Below the pieces are notes generated by a model. It did not search any database. It worked only from the letters and a program-made list of their open reading frames with translations, and was not told the DNA's origin. 32,688 nt of DNA from Bacteroides sp. (GTDB lineage Bacteria; Bacteroidota; Bacteroidia; Bacteroidales; Muribaculaceae). Position numbers and translations under genes: made by a program. The stretch spans positions 99,755-132,442 of the forward strand of contig JAAVEA010000005.1 of assembly GCA_014801535.1 (NCBI GenBank), written 5' to 3'. This document shows, piece by piece, positions 9,249 to 17,031 of the stretch. The stretch's first letter is position 1. Each line of letters starts with the position of its first letter.

Positions 9249-11570
9249 ATGAAAAAAGGAATTGTAACAATGCTGGGAGTCGTGGCTGTGGCCACGGCTT
9301 CCGCTGTGCCTCCCGCTATCCCTTCCGATCCTGCCATAGAAAAGAAGATAGTGGAGATAATGTCGAAGATGACTCTTGAGGAGAAGATCGGACAGATGTG
9401 TGAGCTTGAAATAGGATGGTTGCAGAGTGCAGACCGTTCCAACGGCTATAAGCTTGACGACACGAAGCTGAAAGAGGCTTTCGACCGTTATAAAGTTGGA
9501 TCTATCCTCAATACACCTAACGGGGAGGCTCAGACCCCGCAGGTGTGGCACGATATAATAAAACGTATTCAGAAAGAATCGATGAAATATATCGGTGTTC
9601 CTGATATTTATGGAGTGGATCAGATTCATGGCACCACCTATACAGCGGGAGGAACCCTGTTTCCTCAGGAGGTGAACATGGCAGCTTCATTCAACCGTCA
9701 GCTTGTGCGTCAAGCAGGAGAGATAAGTGCGTACGAGACCCGCGCCGCATCTATTCCCTGGACCTACGCACCGGTCATGGATATAAACCGGGATGCGCGC
9801 TGGTCGCGTGGTTGGGAAAGTTTCGGTGAGGATCCATATGTAAATGCACAGATGGCACGCGAACTCGTGCTGGGTTATCAGGGCGGCGATCCTAACCATA
9901 TCGGACCATACAATGTGGCCTCGTGTACGAAGCATTATCTTGGTTATGGATCTCCTAAATCGGGCAAAGACCGCACCCCCGCTATCATCGCACCCAATGA
10001 GCTGCGTGAAAAATATTTCGCTCCTTTTAAGGAAGCCATAGAGAGCGGTTCACTTTCAGTGATGGTCAATTCCGGAACGATCAACGGTATGCCGGTTCAT
10101 GCGGATTACGAACTTCTCACGCTATGGCTCAAAGAAGGACTCAATTGGGATGGCATGATAGTCACCGACTGGGCTGATATTCATAATCTCTGGAAACGCG
10201 ATAAGGTGGCCAAAGACTATAAAGAGGCTATCGAGCTATCTATCAATGCCGGTGTCGACATGTCGATGACCCCCTATGATGCCGAATTCTGCGATCTTCT
10301 CATCGAACTTGTAAAGGAAGGGAGGGTGAAGCAGAGTCGAATCGACGATGCCTGTGCGCGTATACTCCGTCTGAAATTGCGTTGTAACTTGTGGGAACTG
10401 CCGTATACAGAAATCAAGAACTATCCTAAGTTCGGAAGTAAGGAGTTTGCAGAGGCCGCCCTTGAACTTGCCGTGCAATCGGAAGTGCTTCTCAAGAATG
10501 AAAATTCACTTCTTCCTTTAAAAGAGGGCGCGCGTATCCTCGTCACAGGTCCGAACGCCAACAGCATCCGTGCGCTCAATGGTGGTTGGAGCTATACATG
10601 GCAGGGCACGGCCAATGAGAAATTCACATCCGGATATAACACGATATTCCAATCACTTGTCAACCGTTTTGGTGAAGGGAATGTGACGTATGTGGCAGGT
10701 GTGGAATATGATAACGACGGCAATTGGGATGCTGAAAAGAATATCGATATTGAAGCGGCGGTGAAAGCAGCGGCTAATGTAGATGTAATCGTTGCATGCA
10801 TAGGGGAGAACAGTTATTGCGAAACCCCCGGAAACCTCACCGACCTGAATCTTTCGGCAAATCAGAAGAATCTTGTTAAAGCACTTGCCAAGACAGGAAA
10901 ACCTATCGTAATGGTGCTCAATGAAGGGCGTTCAAGACTTATCGGAGATATCACACCGCTTGCCCGAGCAATCGTAAATGTTATGTTGCCCGGTAATTAC
11001 GGTGGTGATGCCCTTGCGCTTCTCCTTGCCGGCGACCGAAATTTCTCGGCAAAGCTTCCTTTTACCTATCCGAAAGAGATAAGCAGCCATTATGTATACG
11101 ATGCCAAACCGGCTGAGAGTGTCCCGACAATGGATGGCAGCTACAACTACAGCGCAAGCACCGATCTTGAATGGGAGTTCGGCTATGGTCTGAGCTATAC
11201 CGAATTTGCTTATTCCAACCTTGCCGTGAGCAAGGAGAATTTCACTTCAGCTGATACTCTTGTTGTGACAGTAGATGTGACCAATATCGGGAAACGAGAG
11301 GGGATGTCACCTGTATTGCTTTATACGAGTGATATTGTGGCAAGCCTCACCCCGGATGTGAAGCGTCTGCGTGGATTTGATAAGGTGACGCTTAAACCCG
11401 GTGAGAAGAAAACTGTTAAATTTGAGCTTCCTGCTTCAGATATGGCCTTTGTTGGACGTGATGGAAAATGGCGTTTGGAAGCAGGCGACTTTATGATTCG
11501 TGTAGGGAATGAGAACAAGATGGTGAAGTGTCTGGAAACAAAGATATGGCAGACACAAAATATAGAATAA
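9249..11570 (+). CDS. Glycoside hydrolase family 3 beta-glycosidase (second, divergent type)
   Basis: A second GH3 enzyme, clearly different from its neighbour. I chose ATG 9249 (MKKGIVTMLGVVAVATASA, a proper signal peptide), giving 773 residues; the longer open frame starting at 9096 would overlap the upstream gene by 140 bp and bury the signal peptide. ATG 9237 would add only four residues. Landmarks: MTLEEKIGQM (41-50), VDQIHG (123-128), RDARWSRGWESFGEDP (181-196), TKHYLGYG (227-234), nucleophile Asp307 in IVTDWAD, putative acid/base Glu525 in GENSYCETPGNLTDL, and a C-terminal fibronectin-III-like domain (RLRGFDKVTLKPGE). The NLTDLNL region resembles GH3 beta-glucosidases of Bacteroides loci. 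The gene ends 2 bp from the end of the convergent response-regulator gene. Confidence 0.93.
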   Translation: MKKGIVTMLGVVAVATASAVPPAIPSDPAIEKKIVEIMSKMTLEEKIGQMCELEIGWLQSADRSNGYKLDDTKLKEAFDRYKVGSILNTPNGEAQTPQVWHDIIKRIQKESMKYIGVPDIYGVDQIHGTTYTAGGTLFPQEVNMAASFNRQLVRQAGEISAYETRAASIPWTYAPVMDINRDARWSRGWESFGEDPYVNAQMARELVLGYQGGDPNHIGPYNVASCTKHYLGYGSPKSGKDRTPAIIAPNELREKYFAPFKEAIESGSLSVMVNSGTINGMPVHADYELLTLWLKEGLNWDGMIVTDWADIHNLWKRDKVAKDYKEAIELSINAGVDMSMTPYDAEFCDLLIELVKEGRVKQSRIDDACARILRLKLRCNLWELPYTEIKNYPKFGSKEFAEAALELAVQSEVLLKNENSLLPLKEGARILVTGPNANSIRALNGGWSYTWQGTANEKFTSGYNTIFQSLVNRFGEGNVTYVAGVEYDNDGNWDAEKNIDIEAAVKAAANVDVIVACIGENSYCETPGNLTDLNLSANQKNLVKALAKTGKPIVMVLNEGRSRLIGDITPLARAIVNVMLPGNYGGDALALLLAGDRNFSAKLPFTYPKEISSHYVYDAKPAESVPTMDGSYNYSASTDLEWEFGYGLSYTEFAYSNLAVSKENFTSADTLVVTVDVTNIGKREGMSPVLLYTSDIVASLTPDVKRLRGFDKVTLKPGEKKTVKFELPASDMAFVGRDGKWRLEAGDFMIRVGNENKMVKCLETKIWQTQNIE

Positions 11571-11572
11571 AT

Positions 11573-12319
11573 TTATCTCCATTTTTTTTCGAAATCATCA
11601 CGATATGATGCTCCCAGAGGTAGGGCGACAGTAGGAAAACTGCTTGTTGCACCTGCCTCTTGTTCTGCTATTACAACCGAAGAGAAGTCGTATGCCATCA
11701 CATATCTCATATTTACGATATACGACTTATGGATTCTTACAAAATCGGCAGCCGGAAGCAGATTTAGGAGAGCCTTTATCGTGATTCGGGAAATTATACG
11801 TCGGTCGCGACAATGAATCTTTACATAGTCTTTCATCCCTTCAATATAAATGATAGCCGACGGGTTAAGTCTGATATTAAGCCGGTCGGTACGAATCATT
11901 ATATATTCAGGTATGGGAATCGCGTTCTTTGCGCGTTCCACAGCTTTGGCAAACCGGGAGGGTGTAATCGGTTTGAGAAGATAATCAATAGCCTCGACAT
12001 CATACGACTGCGCCGCATATTCCGCATAAGCTGTAGTGAAGATCACACGTGTATGTCCTTGGAGAGTGGCGGCAAAATCAATGCCTGATAATCCAGGCAT
12101 CTCAATATCTAAAAAAATCAGGTCTGTAGAATTATGCCTCAGCCATTTCTCAGCCTCCTCGGCCGAAGAAAGCGAGACTTGGAGAGACAGGTCTGGCGAG
12201 CGCGAGACCAACTGTGACATGCCGTGTCTGGCAATCGGCTCATCATCAACGATGATGCAGCGTATTTTTCTATTGTTTGGCGTATCTGTAGAGTTTTGTA
12301 TGTTTTCGTGAGGAGTCAT
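11573..12319 (-). CDS. LytTR-family response regulator
   Basis: DNA-binding response regulator, predicted partner of the divergent kinase. I start it at the ATG whose first base is 12319 (MTPHENIQ), giving 248 residues; the frame stays open a further 112 codons upstream but that part runs antisense through the kinase gene and has no receiver homology. The receiver domain spans about 19-140: acidic pair in CIIVDDEP, phospho-acceptor Asp71 in LIFLDIEMPG, Thr in IFTTAYAEYA and Lys in YLLKPI. The C-terminal LytTR DNA-binding domain spans about 148-248 (IIYIEGMKDYVKIH, DFVRIHKSYIVNM). Regulators of this class pair with LytS-type kinases. Which genes it controls is unknown; the glycan locus is adjacent but such loci are more often run by hybrid two-component or ECF/anti-sigma systems. 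Confidence 0.93.
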   Translation of the reverse strand: MTPHENIQNSTDTPNNRKIRCIIVDDEPIARHGMSQLVSRSPDLSLQVSLSSAEEAEKWLRHNSTDLIFLDIEMPGLSGIDFAATLQGHTRVIFTTAYAEYAAQSYDVEAIDYLLKPITPSRFAKAVERAKNAIPIPEYIMIRTDRLNIRLNPSAIIYIEGMKDYVKIHCRDRRIISRITIKALLNLLPAADFVRIHKSYIVNMRYVMAYDFSSVVIAEQEAGATSSFPTVALPLGASYRDDFEKKWR

Positions 12320-12354
12320 TGTTTGTAAGTATGACGACTTGTGTATTGATAGTA

Positions 12355-12362
12355 CAAATTTA
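12355..12362 (-). promoter_or_regulatory. Bacteroidetes-type -7 element for response-regulator gene
   Basis: On the - strand the sequence reads TAAATTTG, an exact match to the TAnnTTTG consensus, placed about 36 bp before the start codon. No clear TTTG -33 element is seen at the right distance, so this is a moderate call. Confidence 0.5.
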
Positions 12363-12448
12363 ATAAAAAGCCATGGAGCCGTATTAAAAAAGCGACCAAA
12401 CATTCTAAAAAATAGACAATCCATAATAACGAAAAGATGAAAAAGAGG

Positions 12449-12456
12449 TAATTTTG
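12449..12456 (+). promoter_or_regulatory. Bacteroidetes-type -7 element for histidine-kinase gene
   Basis: TAATTTTG matches TAnnTTTG and lies 20 bp before the kinase ATG, so the leader would be about 15 bases. A -33 TTTG is not obvious. Together with the - strand element at 12355 it makes a divergent control region of 157 bp. Confidence 0.5.
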
Positions 12457-12476
12457 CAAGCCTAATCATAGACATA

Positions 12477-14219
12477 ATGGCGAGTGTGATGAAAGGAATC
12501 GGAATAGAGTTGGCCTTATGGTTAGCTTTCTCTATTATGCAATGTGGCCCTGTTGTTGGGTCAATGGAATATGGCTCCGGCGATGTGCCTATGTCGTTTA
12601 TCTTGCTTATGGTGCCTTTCTCGTTATTGGTGTTGATTGTGGTCTTCCTTACCACACGTTATGCTGTTCCATCCCTTCTTATGCATCAGAGATGGGGAAA
12701 ATATCTCTTATTCACGTTCGGACTTTCATATTTCACATCCTTCATAGAGCTTTTACTTACACGTTATATGTGGGTACGCCTCCATATAATCCCGGGGTAT
12801 ATACCTATGGATTGGGGTGGGTTGGCATTGAATTCCTTTTCTAATTCCCTGATGTTCGGATTCACACTATTGGCAGTGGGTGTGTGGAGACTTGTGCAAT
12901 GGGAACAAAGAGACTTGGCCTTGGAGCGTAGTGTTACAGAGGAGATCGAGAAATATATCGCCGCTGTTAAAGGGAAGTTAAACCCCGATATGATAATAAA
13001 CCGCATGGGGGAGATTGCCGATGAGGTTATTTCAGATCCGAAAAAAGGGGAGGAAGATATTGCCGATCTATGCTCTGAGCTTCGGGAAGAACTGTATCAT
13101 TTACCCACGCCCCCTTCTTCAGACAGAATCACCGGTGTTGTGTCTCTTCATACTCCATTTAATTCCTGGCTTACGTCGCGCCGATATAGGATGATGCGTT
13201 TCATAGTATTTCAGTTGACATTGATAGCTATCTGTTTCGGTGCCTTTTTCTCCACTCCTGATCGTCCCGAATATGAAGCCCGGTTCGGAGGATTCCTCAT
13301 CTTGACAGCTATGTTTGAGATAATGGCAGCCATTGTGGTTTATGTTTTTTTTCCTCGCTACCGTAAGCGACGCAACTTGAAGGGATTCTGGATAAGCATC
13401 ACCATCTTGGCTGTCTTGATACTTTTGCCGATCTTGGCAGAAAGGGTTCTTCTTTTTATGGAGAATCCGGTGCGTGCTGAATCACTATTCATTTTCACCA
13501 CGGTGCTTGCCACTCTTGCCTCCATGCTGATGATAATCTTTTATTTGGGAGGGATAGGCTCCGTATTGCTATATTCGGATTGGGTGAAAGAGAGTCATCG
13601 CATAACATTGCTGAGTGCCTCGACACGGCGTCTGGAGTATGTTGCTCTTAAAAAACAGATAAATCCTCATTTCCTTTTCAATGTGCTTAACAATGCAATG
13701 ATTCAAACAAGTTCCGAGCCAGTTGAGTCGCGCAATATGCTTTTGGAATTACAGCGTTTGCTCGATTATCAGTTCCATGAAGCAGAGGGAGAGTCGGTGC
13801 TGCTGACCGAAACCATAAGATTTCTTAAGGCTTATCTGGAATTGGAGTCGACGCGCCAGGAATCGTTCCGTTATTCGATAAGAACAGAAGGTGATGTCGA
13901 TAATGTAGAGCTTCCTACATTGCTGTTTATTCCCTTTGTTGAGAATGCGGTGAAATATGGTAAAAGATTCAATGAAACTAATGATGTGGAGGTAACCTTT
14001 GCAGTAGGAGCCAAAAGACTTCGGTTTGAATGCACGAATCCTTTTTCGGATAGCAATTGCGGGGATGGCCGAGGGGATATAATCGGTGAGAAAGGGATAG
14101 GGGTGGCAAATACACTCCGTCGGCTGGAGATCCTTTATGATAGCGATTTCTACTATCGTTCGGAACTCACCGGAGGGAGATATGTGGTGGAATTGGATAT
14201 TCCTTTGAAAAAGCGATAG
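12477..14219 (+). CDS. LytS-type membrane sensor histidine kinase with internally duplicated module
   Basis: Sensor kinase predicted to phosphorylate the divergent LytTR regulator. The 580-residue protein has four hydrophobic segments (about 8-25, 38-62, 75-98, 120-141), a cytoplasmic helical segment (about 145-210), four more membrane segments (about 238-260, 270-292, 303-328, 335-368), then the dimerisation/phosphotransfer helix with His398 in INPHFLFNVLNNA and a HATPase domain (N-box FVENAVKYG, G-box GEKGIGVANTLRRL). The segment 168-207 (LNPDMIINRMGEIADEV and on) aligns with 395-433 but has Asp171 in place of His398 and no ATPase domain after it. The whole first half thus looks like a degenerate copy of the second. 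The start at 12477 could also be the ATG at 12489. Confidence 0.9.
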   Translation: MASVMKGIGIELALWLAFSIMQCGPVVGSMEYGSGDVPMSFILLMVPFSLLVLIVVFLTTRYAVPSLLMHQRWGKYLLFTFGLSYFTSFIELLLTRYMWVRLHIIPGYIPMDWGGLALNSFSNSLMFGFTLLAVGVWRLVQWEQRDLALERSVTEEIEKYIAAVKGKLNPDMIINRMGEIADEVISDPKKGEEDIADLCSELREELYHLPTPPSSDRITGVVSLHTPFNSWLTSRRYRMMRFIVFQLTLIAICFGAFFSTPDRPEYEARFGGFLILTAMFEIMAAIVVYVFFPRYRKRRNLKGFWISITILAVLILLPILAERVLLFMENPVRAESLFIFTTVLATLASMLMIIFYLGGIGSVLLYSDWVKESHRITLLSASTRRLEYVALKKQINPHFLFNVLNNAMIQTSSEPVESRNMLLELQRLLDYQFHEAEGESVLLTETIRFLKAYLELESTRQESFRYSIRTEGDVDNVELPTLLFIPFVENAVKYGKRFNETNDVEVTFAVGAKRLRFECTNPFSDSNCGDGRGDIIGEKGIGVANTLRRLEILYDSDFYYRSELTGGRYVVELDIPLKKR

Positions 14220-14282
14220 CACATATATAAGACACGAATCAGATTCCGGATAAAATAAGTTAAAAACTTCAATGAGAATAAT

Positions 14283-15713
14283 ATGAAAACAAAATTACTT
14301 GCTTTTTTACTTCTTGTATCGGTAGGTATGGTGTCGGGTGCCGAGTACTCAGACGCGAACTTCAAGTATGCCTACAGTAAGACAAAGAATTTTGCCCGTG
14401 TTGAGAGCACCATTAAAAAAACGGCCACTTCACTTACAATTCCTTCAAAGATCACAGTTAACGGAGTTTCTTACCCGGTGACCCAGATTGGTGATTATGC
14501 TCTTTCGGATCTTCAGAAGCTGAAGAGCATAACGATTCCATCTTCGGTTACAGAAATCCGGGAGGGGGCTTTCAGCAACTGTTTTGAACTGCGATCAGTA
14601 ACCATCCCTTCGAAAGTAACAGAGATTGCTCCTTCTTGCTTTTCAATGTGCCTGGAACTGACGGAAATATCACTGCCTAAGAATTTGGTTAGCATAGGCT
14701 CGGGGGCATTTATGTATTGTGAAAAGCTAGATATCATAAATTGGCCTTCCACCCTTACAAAGATAGACGACTATGCATTTTATTGTTGTAAGCTTCCGCT
14801 GTTTGTTGAAATTCCGGCAAAGTGTGTGGAAATCGGGGAGGATGCTTTCTGCAATACACATGTGGAATATTTCAAACTTCCCTCCACTATGAAGACAATC
14901 GGTAAGAGAGCATTTTCGAATAATCACGCTATGACTGCAATAACGCTTCCTAAAAGTGTCAATACGCTGGGAGAAGGTGTGCTTTTCGGATGCGTGGTGT
15001 TGCAGACATGTGAGATGCCGGTTTCCATCGGCTCTATGGGAGAGGGGATGTTTCAACGATGCGATAAGATGCAGCAGGTGATATGGTCGCCAAGTCAGAC
15101 GGTGGTTCCAAAGCGTATGTTCTTTCAATGTTATGAGTTGGAATGGATCACGCTACCTGATAATGTCACGGCAATAGAAGAGGAGGCATTCGGGGAATGC
15201 TATTTGTTGAGACAGTTTCATTTCCCCACTCAGCTTAAAACCATAGGGGAGGCTGCTTTCGATGGCGCTGATCTGGAAAACTTGGTGCTTCCTCAGGGGG
15301 TGACGGTTATCGGAGCGAATGCATTCAATTATAATTATAATGTAGAGGAGGTCTATATCCCTTCATCAGTATCGGTAATCGGATCGGGGGCCTTTAATAA
15401 TATGCCTCACATAAAGAAAGTGACCGTTGATAGGGTATCGCCTCCCTCTTTAGGTGTAGATGGCTTTCATTTTCTCACCTACGCTTCGGCAAATCTGAAT
15501 GTGCCTCTTGAATCCACACGAACCTACAAGACAGCTGCGGAATGGAGTAACTTTCAATATATAAACGACCCGACTACAGGGATCGAATCGTTGGAAATGT
15601 CGGCCGATGGGAAGAATATCCCGCTTTATGATCTTGAAGGGAGACGCGCCGCTGCAGGTACACGCGGACCTGTAGTGGATCCATGCTCGAGAACGCTGAG
15701 GATAGTAAGATAA
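14283..15713 (+). CDS. BspA-like secreted leucine-rich-repeat protein
   Basis: The 476-residue product has a signal peptide (MKTKLLAFLLLVSVGMVSGA) and then about 15 repeats of the BspA/LRR_5 type, each close to 23 residues, of the pattern LKSITIPSSVTEIREGAFSNC, LTEISLPKNLVSIGSGAF and so on, from about residue 60 to 405. Such proteins lie on the cell surface or are secreted and bind proteins or other cells; no specific partner can be inferred. The tail after residue 425 (LYDLEGRR and a final TLRIVR) resembles the short C-terminal beta motif often found on exported Bacteroidetes proteins. The gene starts 63 bp after the kinase gene with no terminator seen between them, so co-transcription is possible. 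Confidence 0.85.
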   Translation: MKTKLLAFLLLVSVGMVSGAEYSDANFKYAYSKTKNFARVESTIKKTATSLTIPSKITVNGVSYPVTQIGDYALSDLQKLKSITIPSSVTEIREGAFSNCFELRSVTIPSKVTEIAPSCFSMCLELTEISLPKNLVSIGSGAFMYCEKLDIINWPSTLTKIDDYAFYCCKLPLFVEIPAKCVEIGEDAFCNTHVEYFKLPSTMKTIGKRAFSNNHAMTAITLPKSVNTLGEGVLFGCVVLQTCEMPVSIGSMGEGMFQRCDKMQQVIWSPSQTVVPKRMFFQCYELEWITLPDNVTAIEEEAFGECYLLRQFHFPTQLKTIGEAAFDGADLENLVLPQGVTVIGANAFNYNYNVEEVYIPSSVSVIGSGAFNNMPHIKKVTVDRVSPPSLGVDGFHFLTYASANLNVPLESTRTYKTAAEWSNFQYINDPTTGIESLEMSADGKNIPLYDLEGRRAAAGTRGPVVDPCSRTLRIVR

Positions 15714-15800
15714 AAGATTCCTTTAGAGTTACCGTAATGCTCAGGAGAGTGTCGGTATAAGCGGAAATTTACTTCGGTAGTAAAAAATTCACTCAGGGTA

Positions 15801-15831
15801 TTGCAAAATTCAACTATATGGGCTATCTTTG
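15801..15831 (+). promoter_or_regulatory. Consensus Bacteroidetes promoter for structured RNA
   Basis: TTG at 15801-15803 and TATCTTTG at 15824-15831, separated by 20 bases, fit the -33/-7 consensus. The predicted transcript would begin near 15836-15838. Confidence 0.7.
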
Positions 15832-15835
15832 CGTT

Positions 15836-16080
15836 ATAGAAACAGGAGATGTAAATTATACCACATCAAAGAAAATTGGGAAACTCATCAAATTATAACG
15901 AATACCGAGACTAACTTGTAAGTTGATGGCGGGCCCCACATCCTTCGGGGTGTTGACATTGTCGCAGGCGGATTACAAAGATTTGCAAGTCCTCAAATCC
16001 TGTCAGTCGGAGTTTCGTCACAATACTTTGATGTGGGCCTTATAAAAGAGTCGGAAGGTAACAGCTCCGGCTCTTTTCAT
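15836..16080 (+). ncRNA. Structured noncoding RNA of about 240 nt with own promoter and terminator
   Basis: No protein is encoded here, yet base pairing is extensive. CCACATCAAAG (15861-15871) pairs perfectly with CTTTGATGTGG (16026-16036), and TTATA (15856-15860) with TATAA (16041-16045) extends it into a long closing stem. Inside, CGAGACT (15906-15912) pairs with AGTTTCG (16011-16017), ACATCC-TTCG-GGGTGT (15938-15953) is a UUCG-capped hairpin, and GATTTG (15980-15985) pairs with CAAATC (15994-15999). A perfect terminator follows. The closed-ends architecture suggests a 6S-like RNA or the Bacteroidales-1 class, but I could not verify either. A cis-acting leader of the nitroreductase gene 80 bp downstream is the main alternative. 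Confidence 0.65.
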
Positions 16081-16085
16081 TATTT
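16044..16085 (+). terminator. Rho-independent terminator of the structured RNA
   Basis: AAAAGAGTCGGA (16044-16055) pairs along all 12 positions (one G-T) with TCCGGCTCTTTT (16066-16077), with a 10-base loop, followed by CATTATTTTTATT. It separates the RNA from the nitroreductase gene. Confidence 0.85.
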
Positions 16086-16160
16086 TTATTCAGGGAGGTA
16101 TTATTACTTGGGGGCGCACTCCGATGCATCCGTTAAATTATAAAAAACAAGATAGAAATT

Positions 16161-16913
16161 ATGTTAGACGTTAAAGAAACATTGCTCGACCGCACGAGTG
16201 TCCGTCGTTACGAGCGTGAAGCCATTCCGGAAGAGAAGATGGAGTTTATCCGCGAAGCTATCCGCAATTGCCCTAACTCATATAACGGGCAACAATATTC
16301 AGTCATTGAAATTGATGATCAGGATCTGAAGATAGAGCTCGAACAGCTGACCGGTCAGAAACAGATAAAGACTTGCAATCGTTTTCTTGTCTTTCTCTCG
16401 GATTTTAATCAGATAAAGGCACTTGCCGACCGCAAGGGGATAGACTGGCCTGCCGTGACCGACACTATGGATGGTGTTCTTTTGGGTACGATCGATGCTT
16501 CTTTGGCGATGATGAGCGCTGTGGTGGCCGCAGAAGCCGTAGGATTGGGATCCAATTGCATCGGTTATCTCCGCACCGTAGATCCTGCCAAGGTTGCAGA
16601 AATTCTGAAACTCCCCAAGGGAGTGTTTGTGGTTTGCGGACTCGCCCTTGGTGTTCCACGTGAACATCCCGATCTAAAACCTAAGAAACCGGTGTCGGTG
16701 ATGTTCCATAAGAACGTTTATCAGCAGGATCGTGAGAAGATGGTGGATGAACTGGAGAAGTATGATGAGGTTATCAAGGAATACAATCGCACACGCTCAG
16801 GCGACACTACAACAAACGATTGGGTAAGCCATATTCTCGATTATTATCGTCATGTTCTCGACTACCGTATCCTTGATTATCTACGTGATCAAGGTTACGA
16901 TGTGAAGAAATAA
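16161..16913 (+). CDS. Nitroreductase-family FMN oxidoreductase
   Basis: The 250-residue product belongs to the nitroreductase-like fold that binds FMN and uses NAD(P)H to reduce nitro, quinone or flavin substrates; the physiological substrate is unknown. Key signs: RTSVRRYERE near the N-terminus (FMN phosphate-binding arginines), NCPNSYNGQQYSVIEI (36-51), the long helix DASLAMMSAVVAAEAVGLGSNCIGYLR and the turn CGLALGVPRE. The length fits the NfsA-like group. The C-terminal part (DDWVSHILDYYRHVLDYRILDYL-like helix, here starting NDWVSHILDYY) is helical and may make dimer contacts. It is a single-gene unit: a terminator lies before it (16044-16077) and after it (16943-16984). No signal peptide, so cytoplasmic. 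Confidence 0.9.
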   Translation: MLDVKETLLDRTSVRRYEREAIPEEKMEFIREAIRNCPNSYNGQQYSVIEIDDQDLKIELEQLTGQKQIKTCNRFLVFLSDFNQIKALADRKGIDWPAVTDTMDGVLLGTIDASLAMMSAVVAAEAVGLGSNCIGYLRTVDPAKVAEILKLPKGVFVVCGLALGVPREHPDLKPKKPVSVMFHKNVYQQDREKMVDELEKYDEVIKEYNRTRSGDTTTNDWVSHILDYYRHVLDYRILDYLRDQGYDVKK

Positions 16914-16942
16914 AATAAGAGATAATATAAGGTGACATTTCT

Positions 16943-16988
16943 AATAATGCTGTCTGCGGATTGTGTCCTGCAGACAGTATTATTTTTT
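16943..16988 (+). terminator. Rho-independent terminator after nitroreductase gene
   Basis: AATAATGCTGTCTGC (16943-16957) pairs over 15 positions (one G-T) with GCAGACAGTATTATT (16970-16984), followed by more T. A clear terminator 30 bp after the stop codon. Confidence 0.9.
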
Positions 16989-16995
16989 AGAGCGA

Positions 16996-17027
16996 TTTGT
17001 GTAATTGGATGAGATTGGCTATCTTCG
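16996..17027 (+). promoter_or_regulatory. Near-consensus promoter placed directly before the regulator start codon
   Basis: TTTG (16996-16999), 20 bases, then TATCTTCG (17020-17027), one base off TAnnTTTG. The start codon chosen for the next gene is at 17032, so transcription would begin at or within a few bases of the ATG. Confidence 0.55.
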
Positions 17028-17031
17028 CGAA

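Noticed and set aside
12320..12655. 112-codon extension of the response-regulator frame
   Set aside because: It runs antisense through the kinase start, has no receiver similarity, and a -7 element lies inside it at 12355.
16048..16073. GGAAGGTAACAGC resembling the conserved SRP RNA tip
   Set aside because: The paired context is that of a perfect terminator stem, and the flanking CAGG and AGCAG pieces of SRP RNA are not in the right places.
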